A stretch of 64,000 bases of DNA, from assembly GCF_024168485.1 (NCBI RefSeq), contig NZ_JALJVY010000013.1, positions 62,001 through 126,000 on the forward strand, in the 5' to 3' direction. The notes under the pieces were generated by a model. That model had not been told where the DNA came from and ran no database searches. It was given only the letters and a program-made list of their open reading frames with translations. The translations under genes and the position numbers were made by a program. This document shows positions 50,108 to 58,238 of this stretch, piece by piece; the stretch's first letter is position 1, and every line of letters starts with the position of its first letter. The stretch is from Sphingobium sp. OAS761 (GTDB lineage: Bacteria; Pseudomonadota; Alphaproteobacteria; Sphingomonadales; Sphingomonadaceae).

Positions 50108-51193
50108 TTACGCCGGCACCAACGGGGCGTCGGCCCTTTTGTCGAGCGTCGTGCAAATTCCGTTCACCCGCGCTTGCAATTCCGCCACCCTCGTGCGGGG
50201 GTTGTAGAATTGGCGATACCATTGCCGCTCCTTGTGGAACGGGCCGTCATCCTGGATCTGGAGGATGGTGATCGCCGGTTCCTTATATTTCCACAGTTCG
50301 AAATCTTGCGAGAAGGCCGCCAGCCCTGCTTCATGATAGGCGCGGGCCATAGCCTTTTCCTCCGCGGTCGGCTCGTGATCTTCGGCGGTCTTCGCCATCA
50401 CGGCGAACCACACCCGCACTTCGCCGTCATCGACCGGTGTGTTGCAGATCATCATCAGTGAAGGATGCTTGCCTGCCATGTGGGAGAGCAGGATGCCGGG
50501 CCCGGTATACCAGGTGTCGGTTTGCAGCATCGCGCTGCTGTCCACCAATGTGCGGTGGCCCGATGCGAAACGCTGGCGCATGATATGTGCTTCGAATTCA
50601 TTTTCGAAATAGACATTCCCGGTCGATCCGTGGACCGGCATGAAATGCGCGTAGTCGGTCATGTTGTCGACGATTTCCTGGGGATGGATAGGCAGGGTAC
50701 CAAGACTGTCGACCGTCCACCGCACCCAGCCATCGCCGGTCATGTCCCATTCGGCGAAGTCGGGCAGGTCATAATCGGGCGCGCCGCCTTCCATGTCGTG
50801 CCACATCCAGATGCAGCCGGCCTTTTCCTCCACCTTGTGCGACTTGATGCACGCGGCCTTGGGAATTTTGTGTGTGGAATAGGGGATGTCGTCGCATTCG
50901 CCATCGGGGTTGAAGCGCCAGCCATGGGCAGGACAGCGAATCGAATCGCCCTCCACCTGATGGCCGTCGCGCACGACATAGGACGTCGTGTTGCGGGCGA
51001 TGTTGACGCGCATGTGCGGGCAATAGGCGTCGAGCAGCACGACACGGCCACTCTTTCCGCGATACAGCGCCATTTCCTTCCCGAAGAAGCGGATGGGCTG
51101 GGGCTGTCGGGTGACGTCGTCCGCGACTGCCACCATGAACCATCCACGTGGGAAGGCCAGCGGGCCCAGGCCATATTCAGCCGTTGTCGCCAT
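50108..51193 (-). CDS. Rieske non-heme iron oxygenase, KshA-like
   Basis: This 361-residue oxygenase component has the Rieske [2Fe-2S] ligands Cys58-x-His60 and Cys87-x2-His90, and the mononuclear iron site Asn177, Asp180, His183, His188 (DNMTDYAHFMPVHG). Overall length and the DNMTDxAHF motif resemble 3-ketosteroid 9alpha-hydroxylase KshA. The two Rieske ligand pairs are 26 residues apart (about 16 in KshA) because of an inserted NTTSYVVRDGHQVEGDS stretch. It is the last gene of an operon with HsaC-like and HsaA-like genes, which supports a steroid substrate. No reductase partner is adjacent. It may be a side-chain or alternative ring hydroxylase instead of KshA proper. Confidence 0.75.
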   Translation of the reverse strand: MATTAEYGLGPLAFPRGWFMVAVADDVTRQPQPIRFFGKEMALYRGKSGRVVLLDAYCPHMRVNIARNTTSYVVRDGHQVEGDSIRCPAHGWRFNPDGECDDIPYSTHKIPKAACIKSHKVEEKAGCIWMWHDMEGGAPDYDLPDFAEWDMTGDGWVRWTVDSLGTLPIHPQEIVDNMTDYAHFMPVHGSTGNVYFENEFEAHIMRQRFASGHRTLVDSSAMLQTDTWYTGPGILLSHMAGKHPSLMMICNTPVDDGEVRVWFAVMAKTAEDHEPTAEEKAMARAYHEAGLAAFSQDFELWKYKEPAITILQIQDDGPFHKERQWYRQFYNPRTRVAELQARVNGICTTLDKRADAPLVPA

Positions 51194-51217
51194 GATGTCT
51201 CTCCTGTGTCCGCCGGT

Positions 51218-52411
51218 TCAGATGAAGCTGTCGGTGTTGGGCTGGCCCAGCGCGACCTTGCCGTAATTGCGGCCGACGCTGTTGGGATTGTTGGCGACGT
51301 GCGTCCGCCCGGTGTGGATGTCGCAGAACGCCCGCGCGATCGGATTGCCGCGATAGATGCCGTCGGCGCCGCCCGAATAATAGATGCGGCTGATCAGTTC
51401 GCAGCAGCGCGTCGCAATCTGCGCCGACTGGAAGCGGAAGCGCAGGCGCGTTTCCAGGTCGGCCTGTTCGCCACGACGCGCGCGGTCGTTGAGATGGGCG
51501 AAATTGCGGAACAGCATCGTCTTCATCTCGTCTATTGCCGACTGGGTTTCCGCGATCAGCATCTGCACGTCGGGATCGCCCGTCGCGCTGGCACCGCTAT
51601 TGTTGCTGACGCGGCGCGCGCCGATCTCGAGAAACAGGTCGAGCGCGCCCTGCAATGCCCCGATGGACGAGGAGGACACGGCCCGCACGAACACCTGACC
51701 GAAGGGCAGCTTGTAGAGCGCGCCGGGATTGACCTTCGCGCCCGGATTGGTGGCGGCAAAGCCATCTTTCGAACGGTGCGTGCGATAGGCCGGGACGAAG
51801 GCGTCGTCGACCGTCACGTCATGGCTGCCCGTGCCGCCCAGACCGATGGTGTTCCAGATCGGCAGCACCTGAAAATCGCCGCGAGGGACGAGGAAGGTCC
51901 AGAAATCGGGCTCGCCCGTTTCGGGGTCTTTCACCAGACCGCCCAGGAACGCCCAGTCGCAATGATCGACGCCGCTGGAAAATCCCCAGCGTCCGGTGAT
52001 ACGATAGCCACCTTCGACCGGCGTCACTTGCGCGCGCGGCATGTAGGAAGAGGAGATGAGGGTGGACGGATCCTCGCCCCACACATCCTCTTGCGCTTGC
52101 GGCGCGAACAGCGCCAGTTGCCAGTTGTGCACGGCTACGACGCCAAGCACCCAGGCTGACGACATGCAGCCTTCTGCAACCTTCATCTGAACCTGATAGA
52201 AGGTTTCAACGTCCATTTCATAACCGCCATAGCGGGTCGGCTGGAGAATCTTGAAGAAGCCCGCGTCCTGGAAATCGCGGATTGTGTCGGCGGGCACCTT
52301 GTTACCCGCTTCGCATTCGGCGGCGCGCTCGCGCAGAACCGGCACCAGGCGCGCGGCCTGTTCGACCAGTCCGGCCGTTGTCGGCCGTTTCAATGCGGTG
52401 GCGATCGTCAT
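51218..52411 (-). CDS. HsaA-like flavin-dependent hydroxylase (copy 2)
   Basis: This 397-residue group D flavin monooxygenase starts at the ATG at 52411 below GGGAGAGG; the frame is open to 52489 without a ribosome site. Motifs: GFFKILQPTRYGGYEM at about 49, VHNWQLALFAPQAQEDVWGEDPSTLISSSY at about 91-120, GRWGFSSGVDHCDW at about 137 and DIHTGRTHVANNPNSVGRNYGK at the end. The VHNW and VWGEDPST stretch is closer to my memory of mycobacterial HsaA than the copy at 15744-16964 is. It follows an HsaC-like gene, so this may be a second ring-A (or alternative phenol) hydroxylation module. The reductase would have to be HsaB. Confidence 0.82.
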   Translation of the reverse strand: MTIATALKRPTTAGLVEQAARLVPVLRERAAECEAGNKVPADTIRDFQDAGFFKILQPTRYGGYEMDVETFYQVQMKVAEGCMSSAWVLGVVAVHNWQLALFAPQAQEDVWGEDPSTLISSSYMPRAQVTPVEGGYRITGRWGFSSGVDHCDWAFLGGLVKDPETGEPDFWTFLVPRGDFQVLPIWNTIGLGGTGSHDVTVDDAFVPAYRTHRSKDGFAATNPGAKVNPGALYKLPFGQVFVRAVSSSSIGALQGALDLFLEIGARRVSNNSGASATGDPDVQMLIAETQSAIDEMKTMLFRNFAHLNDRARRGEQADLETRLRFRFQSAQIATRCCELISRIYYSGGADGIYRGNPIARAFCDIHTGRTHVANNPNSVGRNYGKVALGQPNTDSFI

Positions 52412-52430
52412 CGTGCCTCTCCCTCTTGTC

Positions 52431-53348
52431 TCAGGCCGCGTCGGCCAGTTGCACCTTTTCATCGGCGCCGAAGCCGACGCTGAAATCATGGCCCCACAGG
52501 CTGGCGGAGCTGCTTTCGAAGACGGTGTGACGGTCCCAGTCGATCACCTTGCCGCCGCAACCATATTCCAGCGCGAAGCCGCCCGGCGTCTGGACGTAGA
52601 AGCTGATCATATGATCGTTGGTGTGCCGTCCCAGCGTCGCCATCAGGCGCGCTCCGGCGGCAAGCATCCGGTCATAGGCGTGGCCGACCTCATCGATTGA
52701 TCCGACCTCCACCATCAAATGGACGCAGCCCGACGGCACCTCGCCCTCGAACAGGGCCAGGCTGTGGTGGCGGCCATTGGCGCAATGGAGGAAATCGATC
52801 CGCATTTCCGGTCCGCCTTCGCCAAGCGGGCGGTGGATCATGAAATCGGACACGGCAAGGCCAAGCGTGTCTGCCAGGAAGGCGCGCGTCTCCGCGATCT
52901 TTGGGGCGGGCAGCACGGCATGGCCATAGCCCAGATCCTCCGTTACGAACCGCGTCCCGTTCGGCGAGACGAAGGGCTTGAAGCTGCTGACGAAGCCGTA
53001 ACTCAGCTCGTGCCGGTTGCCCGACGGGTCGATGAACCAGACCATGTCGGTGACATGGCGCAGCGCGCGTTCGGCGGCGGTTGCGGGGGTGAATGCGACG
53101 CCCAGCGATGTCAGCCGGGTCAGAGCCTGCTGAAACTGGCCCTGGGTGCGCACTTCCCAGCCGCTGGCGAAATAGCCGTCCGTTGAGCCGGGTATGACGA
53201 ATAGCCGGCCAGCGCGCTCATCGATACGTAGGGCGACGCCGCCGGGAAGCTCGTGCGCCGAAAACCCGGCAATATCCTCGCCGAACCGTTTCCAATCGCG
53301 GGGGTCGCACGCAGTTATGACGCTGTAGGCCAATGCCGCAATTTCCAT
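52431..53348 (-). CDS. HsaC-like type I extradiol dioxygenase (copy 2)
   Basis: This 305-residue VOC-fold dioxygenase is read from the ATG at 53348 (AGGAGAG upstream). Fe(II) ligands appear as His143 (YGHAVLPAP), His194 or His195 (NGRHHSLAL) and Glu261 (FALEYG), with the conserved ATLGRHTNDHMISFY between. The N-terminal half differs strongly from the hsaC gene at 14557-15471, so the substrates probably differ. It is first in an operon with a hydroxylase and a Rieske oxygenase. A TTGAC-N4-ATCAA box lies 56-71 bases upstream. Confidence 0.85.
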   Translation of the reverse strand: MEIAALAYSVITACDPRDWKRFGEDIAGFSAHELPGGVALRIDERAGRLFVIPGSTDGYFASGWEVRTQGQFQQALTRLTSLGVAFTPATAAERALRHVTDMVWFIDPSGNRHELSYGFVSSFKPFVSPNGTRFVTEDLGYGHAVLPAPKIAETRAFLADTLGLAVSDFMIHRPLGEGGPEMRIDFLHCANGRHHSLALFEGEVPSGCVHLMVEVGSIDEVGHAYDRMLAAGARLMATLGRHTNDHMISFYVQTPGGFALEYGCGGKVIDWDRHTVFESSSASLWGHDFSVGFGADEKVQLADAA

Positions 53349-53403
53349 GCGACTCTCCTGTTTCCGTTGTGACACCCTTTTGCAGCAGGATGTCCGGCAG
53401 AGA

Positions 53404-53419
53404 TTTGACGGGAATCAAA
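53404..53419. promoter_or_regulatory. TTGAC-N4-ATCAA box, copy 2
   Basis: TTTGACGGGAATCAAA lies upstream of the minus-strand dioxygenase operon. It differs from copy 1 at a single position. Confidence 0.5.
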
Positions 53420-53535
53420 ATGGATGCGGAATAGGAGAAATGAAAACGCATTATGCCATAATAGTTGCAGACTTATCCATAAATGCGTCGTGTATATGAA
53501 ATATTGATACGCGTTTTCTCGAACCTTTTGCCGTT

Positions 53536-53549
53536 TTGACCTGCGTCAA
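53536..53549. promoter_or_regulatory. TTGAC-N4-GTCAA box, copy 3
   Basis: TTGACCTGCGTCAA is a perfect two-fold symmetric FNR/CRP-type box, 65-78 bases upstream of the plus-strand gene at 53614 in the divergent region shared with the dioxygenase operon. Confidence 0.5.
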
Positions 53550-53613
53550 GGCGCGTCAGGCGCCATTGCAAGACAGCTTGGTGCCGCGTCATTCGATGAG
53601 GAGAGGACGAAGG

Positions 53614-54297
53614 ATGAGCGAGCGTATCGATCGCACGCAGGTGGTTCAGACCATCAGCCACGTCAATTTGCACTATCCCGAGGCGACGGACGGCCCGGCC
53701 GCTGCCTTGCTGCTGGAGGCTGCCGGCCTTGTCCGCACGCAGGAATTGGCGCTTCCCCAAGGAGGCACTTTCTACCGCTTTACGGCGAACGTCCATGCGA
53801 TCAACCGGCCCGACAATATCGTCTATCTCAGCCCGCTGCCCGCCGCTACCGCTGCACTGATAAACGCCGCGCGTGACGGCTTGCGCTACGGCGCGCGCGA
53901 CGAACATCCTGCGGTGGCCGCCTATCGCGCGGCACAGGCCAGCGATCCGGAGCATAATTTCCATGTAGGCTTCCTGTTCGATTCGCTCGACTATCTGGAA
54001 GAACGGTTCGAAGCGTTCAAGGCTCTGGAAGCGAGCGACCCGCGCTTTGCCGGGCGACTGAAGTTCCTCGTCAACCGCGCGCTGCCTGGTGATGCGGCTA
54101 TCGATGCTCGCCTCGATATCTCGCCCCTATACCGGGGTGTGACCCGATACACGCACGGTCGCTACGGCGTGCAGGCCTTTTGCGAGACGGACATGATCGT
54201 GGATGGGCCGCTGGGCGAGGGGCTGGTGCTCGAATTCGACTATGTTTTCCCCGGCCATGATGATCACATCATGGCGGTGTCGGAAAAAACCCGCTGA
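53614..54297 (+). CDS. Unrecognised 227-residue protein
   Basis: I do not recognise the family. The ATG at 53614 follows GGAGAGGACGA. The protein begins with QTISHVNLHYPEATDGPAAALLLEAAGLVRTQELALP, which has the flavour of a VOC/glyoxalase half-module. Its metal-ligand pattern is not convincing. Later it has NFHVGFLFDSLDYLEERFEAFKAL and ends in a predicted beta-strand, LVLEFDYVFPGHDDHIM. No signal peptide or membrane span. It diverges from the HsaC2-HsaA2-Rieske operon and has the same TTGAC-N4-RTCAA box, so it is probably coexpressed with it. It could be a binding protein or an unknown hydrolase/isomerase of that route. Confidence 0.6.
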   Translation: MSERIDRTQVVQTISHVNLHYPEATDGPAAALLLEAAGLVRTQELALPQGGTFYRFTANVHAINRPDNIVYLSPLPAATAALINAARDGLRYGARDEHPAVAAYRAAQASDPEHNFHVGFLFDSLDYLEERFEAFKALEASDPRFAGRLKFLVNRALPGDAAIDARLDISPLYRGVTRYTHGRYGVQAFCETDMIVDGPLGEGLVLEFDYVFPGHDDHIMAVSEKTR

Positions 54298-54446
54298 ATT
54301 GAAAGCGCCCCCCGATCAGGGAAGCAACATACGCTGTTATTTTCGGGCGATTTTGCTTTCCGGGTTCACCTCGCCCACCACATGAGTTAGGCGGTCGCTA
54401 AAGCGGTGGCCACCCGATGCCGGCGCGCCGGGTGGAGAGGACAGGA

Positions 54447-55208
54447 ATGGAAATCAGGGACGTTCCCGTGATCGTGACCGGCGGCGCATCCGGGCTTGGC
54501 AGCGCAACGGCCGAAAGACTGGCCGAGGGCGGGGCGAAGGTCGCGCTGTTCGACCTGAATGCGGAAGCGGGCGAACCGGTGGCGCGGCGCATCGGCGGCA
54601 GTTTTCACAGGGTGGACGTGACCAGCGCGGACTCGGTCGACGGAGGACTTGCCGCCGCGCAAGAAAGCCATGGCCCTGCGCGCATTCTGGTCAACTGCGC
54701 GGGCATCGCGCCTGCGATCCGTGTCGTCGCCAAGGATGGCACCCCGCATCCGCTCGACGCATTCCGCAAGGCTGTCGAGATCAACCTTGTCGGCACATTC
54801 AATGTCCTTTCGCAATTTGCCGCACGCCTGATCGCGGCGAACATCGATGGCGAGGAGGCCGGCGTGATCGTCAACACCGCTTCGGTCGCGGCCTATGACG
54901 GTCAGATCGGGCAGGCGGCCTATGCCGCGTCGAAGGGCGGGGTTGTCGGCCTGACGTTGCCGGTGGCGCGCGACCTGGCCCAGCACCGGATTCGCGTCAT
55001 GACGATTGCGCCCGGCATCTTCCTGACGCCGATGATGATGGGCCTGCCGCAGGCGGCGCGCGATTCGCTGGGAACGCAGGTTCCGCATCCCTCGCGTCTT
55101 GGCCGGCCGGAAGAATATGCGCAATTGGTCGAGAGCATCGTCGCCAATTCCATGCTCAATGGCGATGTAGTCCGATTGGACGGTGCGATCCGTATGGCAC
55201 CGCGCTGA
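54447..55208 (+). CDS. SDR, 17beta-HSD10 / 3-hydroxyacyl-CoA dehydrogenase type
   Basis: This 253-residue SDR is read from the ATG at 54447. It shows TGGASGLG (11-18), VNCAGIAPAIRVVAKDGTPHPLDAF at about 82-106 and Ser146, Tyr159, Lys163 (SVAAYDGQIGQAAYAASK). The tail (LGRPEEYAQLVESIVANSMLNGDVVRLDGAIRM) is also conserved. These stretches are those of HSD10, an NAD-dependent dehydrogenase of 2-methyl-3-hydroxybutyryl-CoA that also oxidises hydroxysteroids. It starts a plus-strand run of five genes. Confidence 0.88.
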   Translation: MEIRDVPVIVTGGASGLGSATAERLAEGGAKVALFDLNAEAGEPVARRIGGSFHRVDVTSADSVDGGLAAAQESHGPARILVNCAGIAPAIRVVAKDGTPHPLDAFRKAVEINLVGTFNVLSQFAARLIAANIDGEEAGVIVNTASVAAYDGQIGQAAYAASKGGVVGLTLPVARDLAQHRIRVMTIAPGIFLTPMMMGLPQAARDSLGTQVPHPSRLGRPEEYAQLVESIVANSMLNGDVVRLDGAIRMAPR

Positions 55209-55287
55209 AAGATGGATTGAGTGGCGGAGATTTGACCGCCCGCACCCTGAAGCCGGCGTCGATCGGCAGGACGGAAGGAGGTTGGAA

Positions 55288-56541
55288 ATGCCGGAGGCAG
55301 CAATCATGGACAGGAACCTGCCGCGAACCGTCGCGGCGATGCGCGGCTTCGTCAATGAGGGCGTCGTGCCCGGCGCCATCCTTGCATGGGGCGGGCGCGA
55401 TGGCCGGGTCCAGTACGAGGCGGCAGGGACATTGGGTTTCAGCAGCAATGTAGCCGTCGACGAGCGTTCGATTTTCCGCATATTCTCGCAGACCAAGCCC
55501 ATCACCGGCATCGGCGCGATGATCTTGATCGAGGATGGCCGGATCGCGCTCGATCAGCCGCTCCACGATATATTGCCCGCTTTCGCGGACATGCGCGTGG
55601 TGGAGGGCGACGATCCGGCCGTCACCCGGCCTGCCGCGCGCCCGATCACGATCCGCCACCTGCTGACCCATAGCGCCGGTTTCGGCATGGCCAGCATGAC
55701 CCTGGGGGCGCTTTACTTGAAGCACGGCATCGCGCCGGGCACGCGTGAGCGTGTGGCGGGGCCCGGAGATTTGCCAACGCCGACGTCGCTCGCCGAACTG
55801 GGCGCGCGTCTGGCGACGCTTCCGCTCGCGGCCGATCCCGGCACCCGGTTCGATTACAGCGTCGCGCTCGACATATTGGGGCTCGTCGTCGAAACCGCAT
55901 CCGGGATGCCGTTCGAAACCTTTCTCAGGACGCGTCTGTTCGATCCTCTCGGGATGGTCGACACCGGCTTTTCCATCAGGCCGGATCAGGTTGCCCGCTT
56001 CGCGGACCTGCCCGAAAAGAAGGGGGCGATGTGGACACTGGCCGACGACCCGGCGCGCAGCCGCTATGCGCTCCCATATTATCCCGCGGGCGGCGGCGGC
56101 CTGGTATCGACAGCCCATGATTATGCGCGTTTCGCGGCGATGTTGCTGAACGAGGGCGCGCTCGACGAGGTACGGGTGCTGCGCCCGGAAACGGTTCGGC
56201 TTGCACGGTCGAACCTGTTGCCCGATACTGTCGCTCATTGCGACCTTCCCATCGGGCAGACGCTGTCGGGCATCGGCTTCGGGGCGGGAATGTCGGTTTC
56301 CCTGGTGCCGGGAAAACGTACGGACGGCATGTTCGATTGGCCCGGGGACGTGCCGGCGGGCGTGTTCGGCTGGCCGGGCTCGGCGGGAACGGCGTGCTGG
56401 ATGGACCCCGGCAATGATTTTTTCCTGCTGTATCTCGCGCAATATTGGCCGTCCTGGCTCAACGGCGGGATGCGTCCTGATCTTATCGCGGCGGCCTATA
56501 CCGATTTGGAACAGGCGGACAGCGAAGGAGTCGGTCGATGA
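55288..56541 (+). CDS. Serine hydrolase, class C beta-lactamase/esterase EstB fold
   Basis: This 417-residue protein starts at the ATG at 55288, seven bases after GGAGG. The SxxK nucleophile motif is Ser67-Gln-Thr-Lys70, the Tyr190-Ser-Val motif follows, and GWPGSAGTACWMDP near residue 370 replaces the KTG box. This is the pattern of EstB/LovD-type esterases and transesterases rather than true beta-lactamases. No signal peptide is evident, so it is probably cytoplasmic. It lies between two SDRs and may cleave or transfer an acyl ester of the pathway compound. Confidence 0.85.
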   Translation: MPEAAIMDRNLPRTVAAMRGFVNEGVVPGAILAWGGRDGRVQYEAAGTLGFSSNVAVDERSIFRIFSQTKPITGIGAMILIEDGRIALDQPLHDILPAFADMRVVEGDDPAVTRPAARPITIRHLLTHSAGFGMASMTLGALYLKHGIAPGTRERVAGPGDLPTPTSLAELGARLATLPLAADPGTRFDYSVALDILGLVVETASGMPFETFLRTRLFDPLGMVDTGFSIRPDQVARFADLPEKKGAMWTLADDPARSRYALPYYPAGGGGLVSTAHDYARFAAMLLNEGALDEVRVLRPETVRLARSNLLPDTVAHCDLPIGQTLSGIGFGAGMSVSLVPGKRTDGMFDWPGDVPAGVFGWPGSAGTACWMDPGNDFFLLYLAQYWPSWLNGGMRPDLIAAAYTDLEQADSEGVGR

Positions 56542-57332
56542 CGGTGCATGACAATGGCGCGGATTTCGCATCGCAACTGGGACTGCCGGAAACCGGCGTC
56601 GTCATCACCGGCGGTGCATCCGGCATCGGACTTGCAACCGCCCACGCGCTGGCCGCAGTCGGCCGACCGGTCGCATTGTGGGACATCAATGCAGAGGGCG
56701 CCGAAGGCGCGGCCCGCATCATCGCCGACCGCTATGGCGTCCGCACGGCGGGCCTGGCCGTCGATCTGCGCAATTCGCAGGCGGTTGCCCCGGCCGCCAT
56801 CGCGACGCGCGAGGCATTGGGCACCGTCGGGGGCATCGTGCACGGCGCCGGCACCGCCGAAGTGACAGGCATCGATGGCGTGACACCGGACAATTGGGAT
56901 GCGGGGCTGGGGCTTCATGCGCGCGCCCTGCTGCTCATAACCCAGGCATTCCGCGAGGACCTGCGCGCCAATCCGGGCAGCGCCATCGTTGCCATCGCCT
57001 CGATCAATGCGACGCTGGGTAATGGCACGATCCCCATATACAGCGCGGCCAAGGGTGCCATTATTTCGCTGGTCCGGTCGATGGCCGACGAACTGGCATT
57101 CGACGGGGTTCGCATCAACAGCGTGAGCCCCGGCCAGATCGACACGCCGATCATGGCCAACACCAAGGCGCATCTGCCGGGCCATTTCGAACGGCGGATT
57201 TTGCTCGGCCGTTACGGCCTGCCGGAAGAACTGGGCCGGGTGATCCGTTTCCTGCTGTCGAACGAGGCGAGCTACATCACGGCATCGCAGATACTGGTGG
57301 ATGGCGGCAACATCCATTCACAGCGGCAATAG
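56538..57332 (+). CDS. SDR oxidoreductase
   Basis: This 264-residue SDR overlaps the hydrolase stop by four bases (ATGA). It has TGGASGIG (24-31) and Ser155, Tyr168 and Lys172 (PIYSAAKGA). The NNAG motif is replaced by HGAG at about 102, which is unusual because the Asn stabilises the central sheet. It ends SQILVDGGNIHSQRQ. It is coupled to the esterase-fold protein, which suggests sequential ester hydrolysis and alcohol oxidation. Confidence 0.82.
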   Translation: MTVHDNGADFASQLGLPETGVVITGGASGIGLATAHALAAVGRPVALWDINAEGAEGAARIIADRYGVRTAGLAVDLRNSQAVAPAAIATREALGTVGGIVHGAGTAEVTGIDGVTPDNWDAGLGLHARALLLITQAFREDLRANPGSAIVAIASINATLGNGTIPIYSAAKGAIISLVRSMADELAFDGVRINSVSPGQIDTPIMANTKAHLPGHFERRILLGRYGLPEELGRVIRFLLSNEASYITASQILVDGGNIHSQRQ

Positions 57333-57339
57333 GCGCGGT

Positions 57340-58209
57340 ATGTTCGGTCGCATCCTGCGCATCACGAGCTGGATAATGGCAGCTCTGCTCCTGCTGGCGG
57401 GAATCGGCGTCGCACTCAACTGGGACCTGATCCGGCAGACGGCGCTGGGGGGCTATCATGATCATGACACCGTTGCCCCGGCCTTGCCCGCCGGGTTGCA
57501 CCGGCCGGCCATCCTTGTTTTTTCCAAAACCAACGCTTTTCGCCACGTCGAGGCGATTCCGGCAGCGAACGAACTGGTTCGCGCTATCGCGGCGCGGCGC
57601 GGCTGGTCGGTGTTCGTCACCGAAAATGGCGCGGCGTTCGAACCGTCCATCCTGTCGCATTTCGACGCGATTATGTTCAACAATGCGACCGGCGACATCT
57701 TCACCCCGGCACAGCAGGCGGCGCTGCGCGCATGGATGGAATCGGGCGGCAGCTTCGTCGGCCTCCATGCGGCTGGGGACGGCAGCATTCCGTGGCCCTG
57801 GTATCGGGAGCGTGTGATCGGGGCAGCCTTTGTCGGTCACCCCATGAATCCCCAGTTTCAACCCGGCCTGGTCCGCTTCGAGGACCGGTCCCACCCCGCG
57901 ACCCGCACACTTCCCGCACGATTGAGCCGGACCGACGAATGGTATCATTTCCAACGCTCGCCCCGGCATGACGTGCATGTTCTCGCAGTGCTGGACGAAG
58001 CCTCGCTGGCGAACCGCAAGATTTTCGGGCGCGACCTGTCGATGGGCTCCGACCATCCCATCGCCTGGTGGCGCTGCGCCGGGAAAGGGCGCGTATTCTA
58101 CACCGCGATGGGTCATCGGGCCGAAAGCTATGACGAGCCGGCGATGCGGGCGATGATCGCCGGTGCACTGGACTGGGCTGTCGGCAGGGAGGCGCCTGCC
58201 TGCCCCTGA
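57340..58209 (+). CDS. ThuA-domain protein with N-terminal membrane segment
   Basis: This 289-residue protein has one hydrophobic segment (RITSWIMAALLLLAGIGVALNW, about 6-27) followed by a ThuA/type-1-glutamine-amidotransferase-like domain: PAILVFSKTNAFRHVEAIPAANELV, FDAIMFNNATGDIFTPAQQAALRAWMESGGSFVGLHAAGD, and HPIAWWRCAGKGRVFYTAMGHRAESY. ThuA domains bind or process sugars and related polyols. The segment predicts an inner-membrane anchor with a periplasmic domain. The ATG at 57340 is chosen; an ATG at 57301 overlaps the SDR. Its role in this operon is unknown. Confidence 0.75.
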   Translation: MFGRILRITSWIMAALLLLAGIGVALNWDLIRQTALGGYHDHDTVAPALPAGLHRPAILVFSKTNAFRHVEAIPAANELVRAIAARRGWSVFVTENGAAFEPSILSHFDAIMFNNATGDIFTPAQQAALRAWMESGGSFVGLHAAGDGSIPWPWYRERVIGAAFVGHPMNPQFQPGLVRFEDRSHPATRTLPARLSRTDEWYHFQRSPRHDVHVLAVLDEASLANRKIFGRDLSMGSDHPIAWWRCAGKGRVFYTAMGHRAESYDEPAMRAMIAGALDWAVGREAPACP

Positions 58210-58238
58210 CGGGGCGATTTGGAGAGAGGACCATTACC

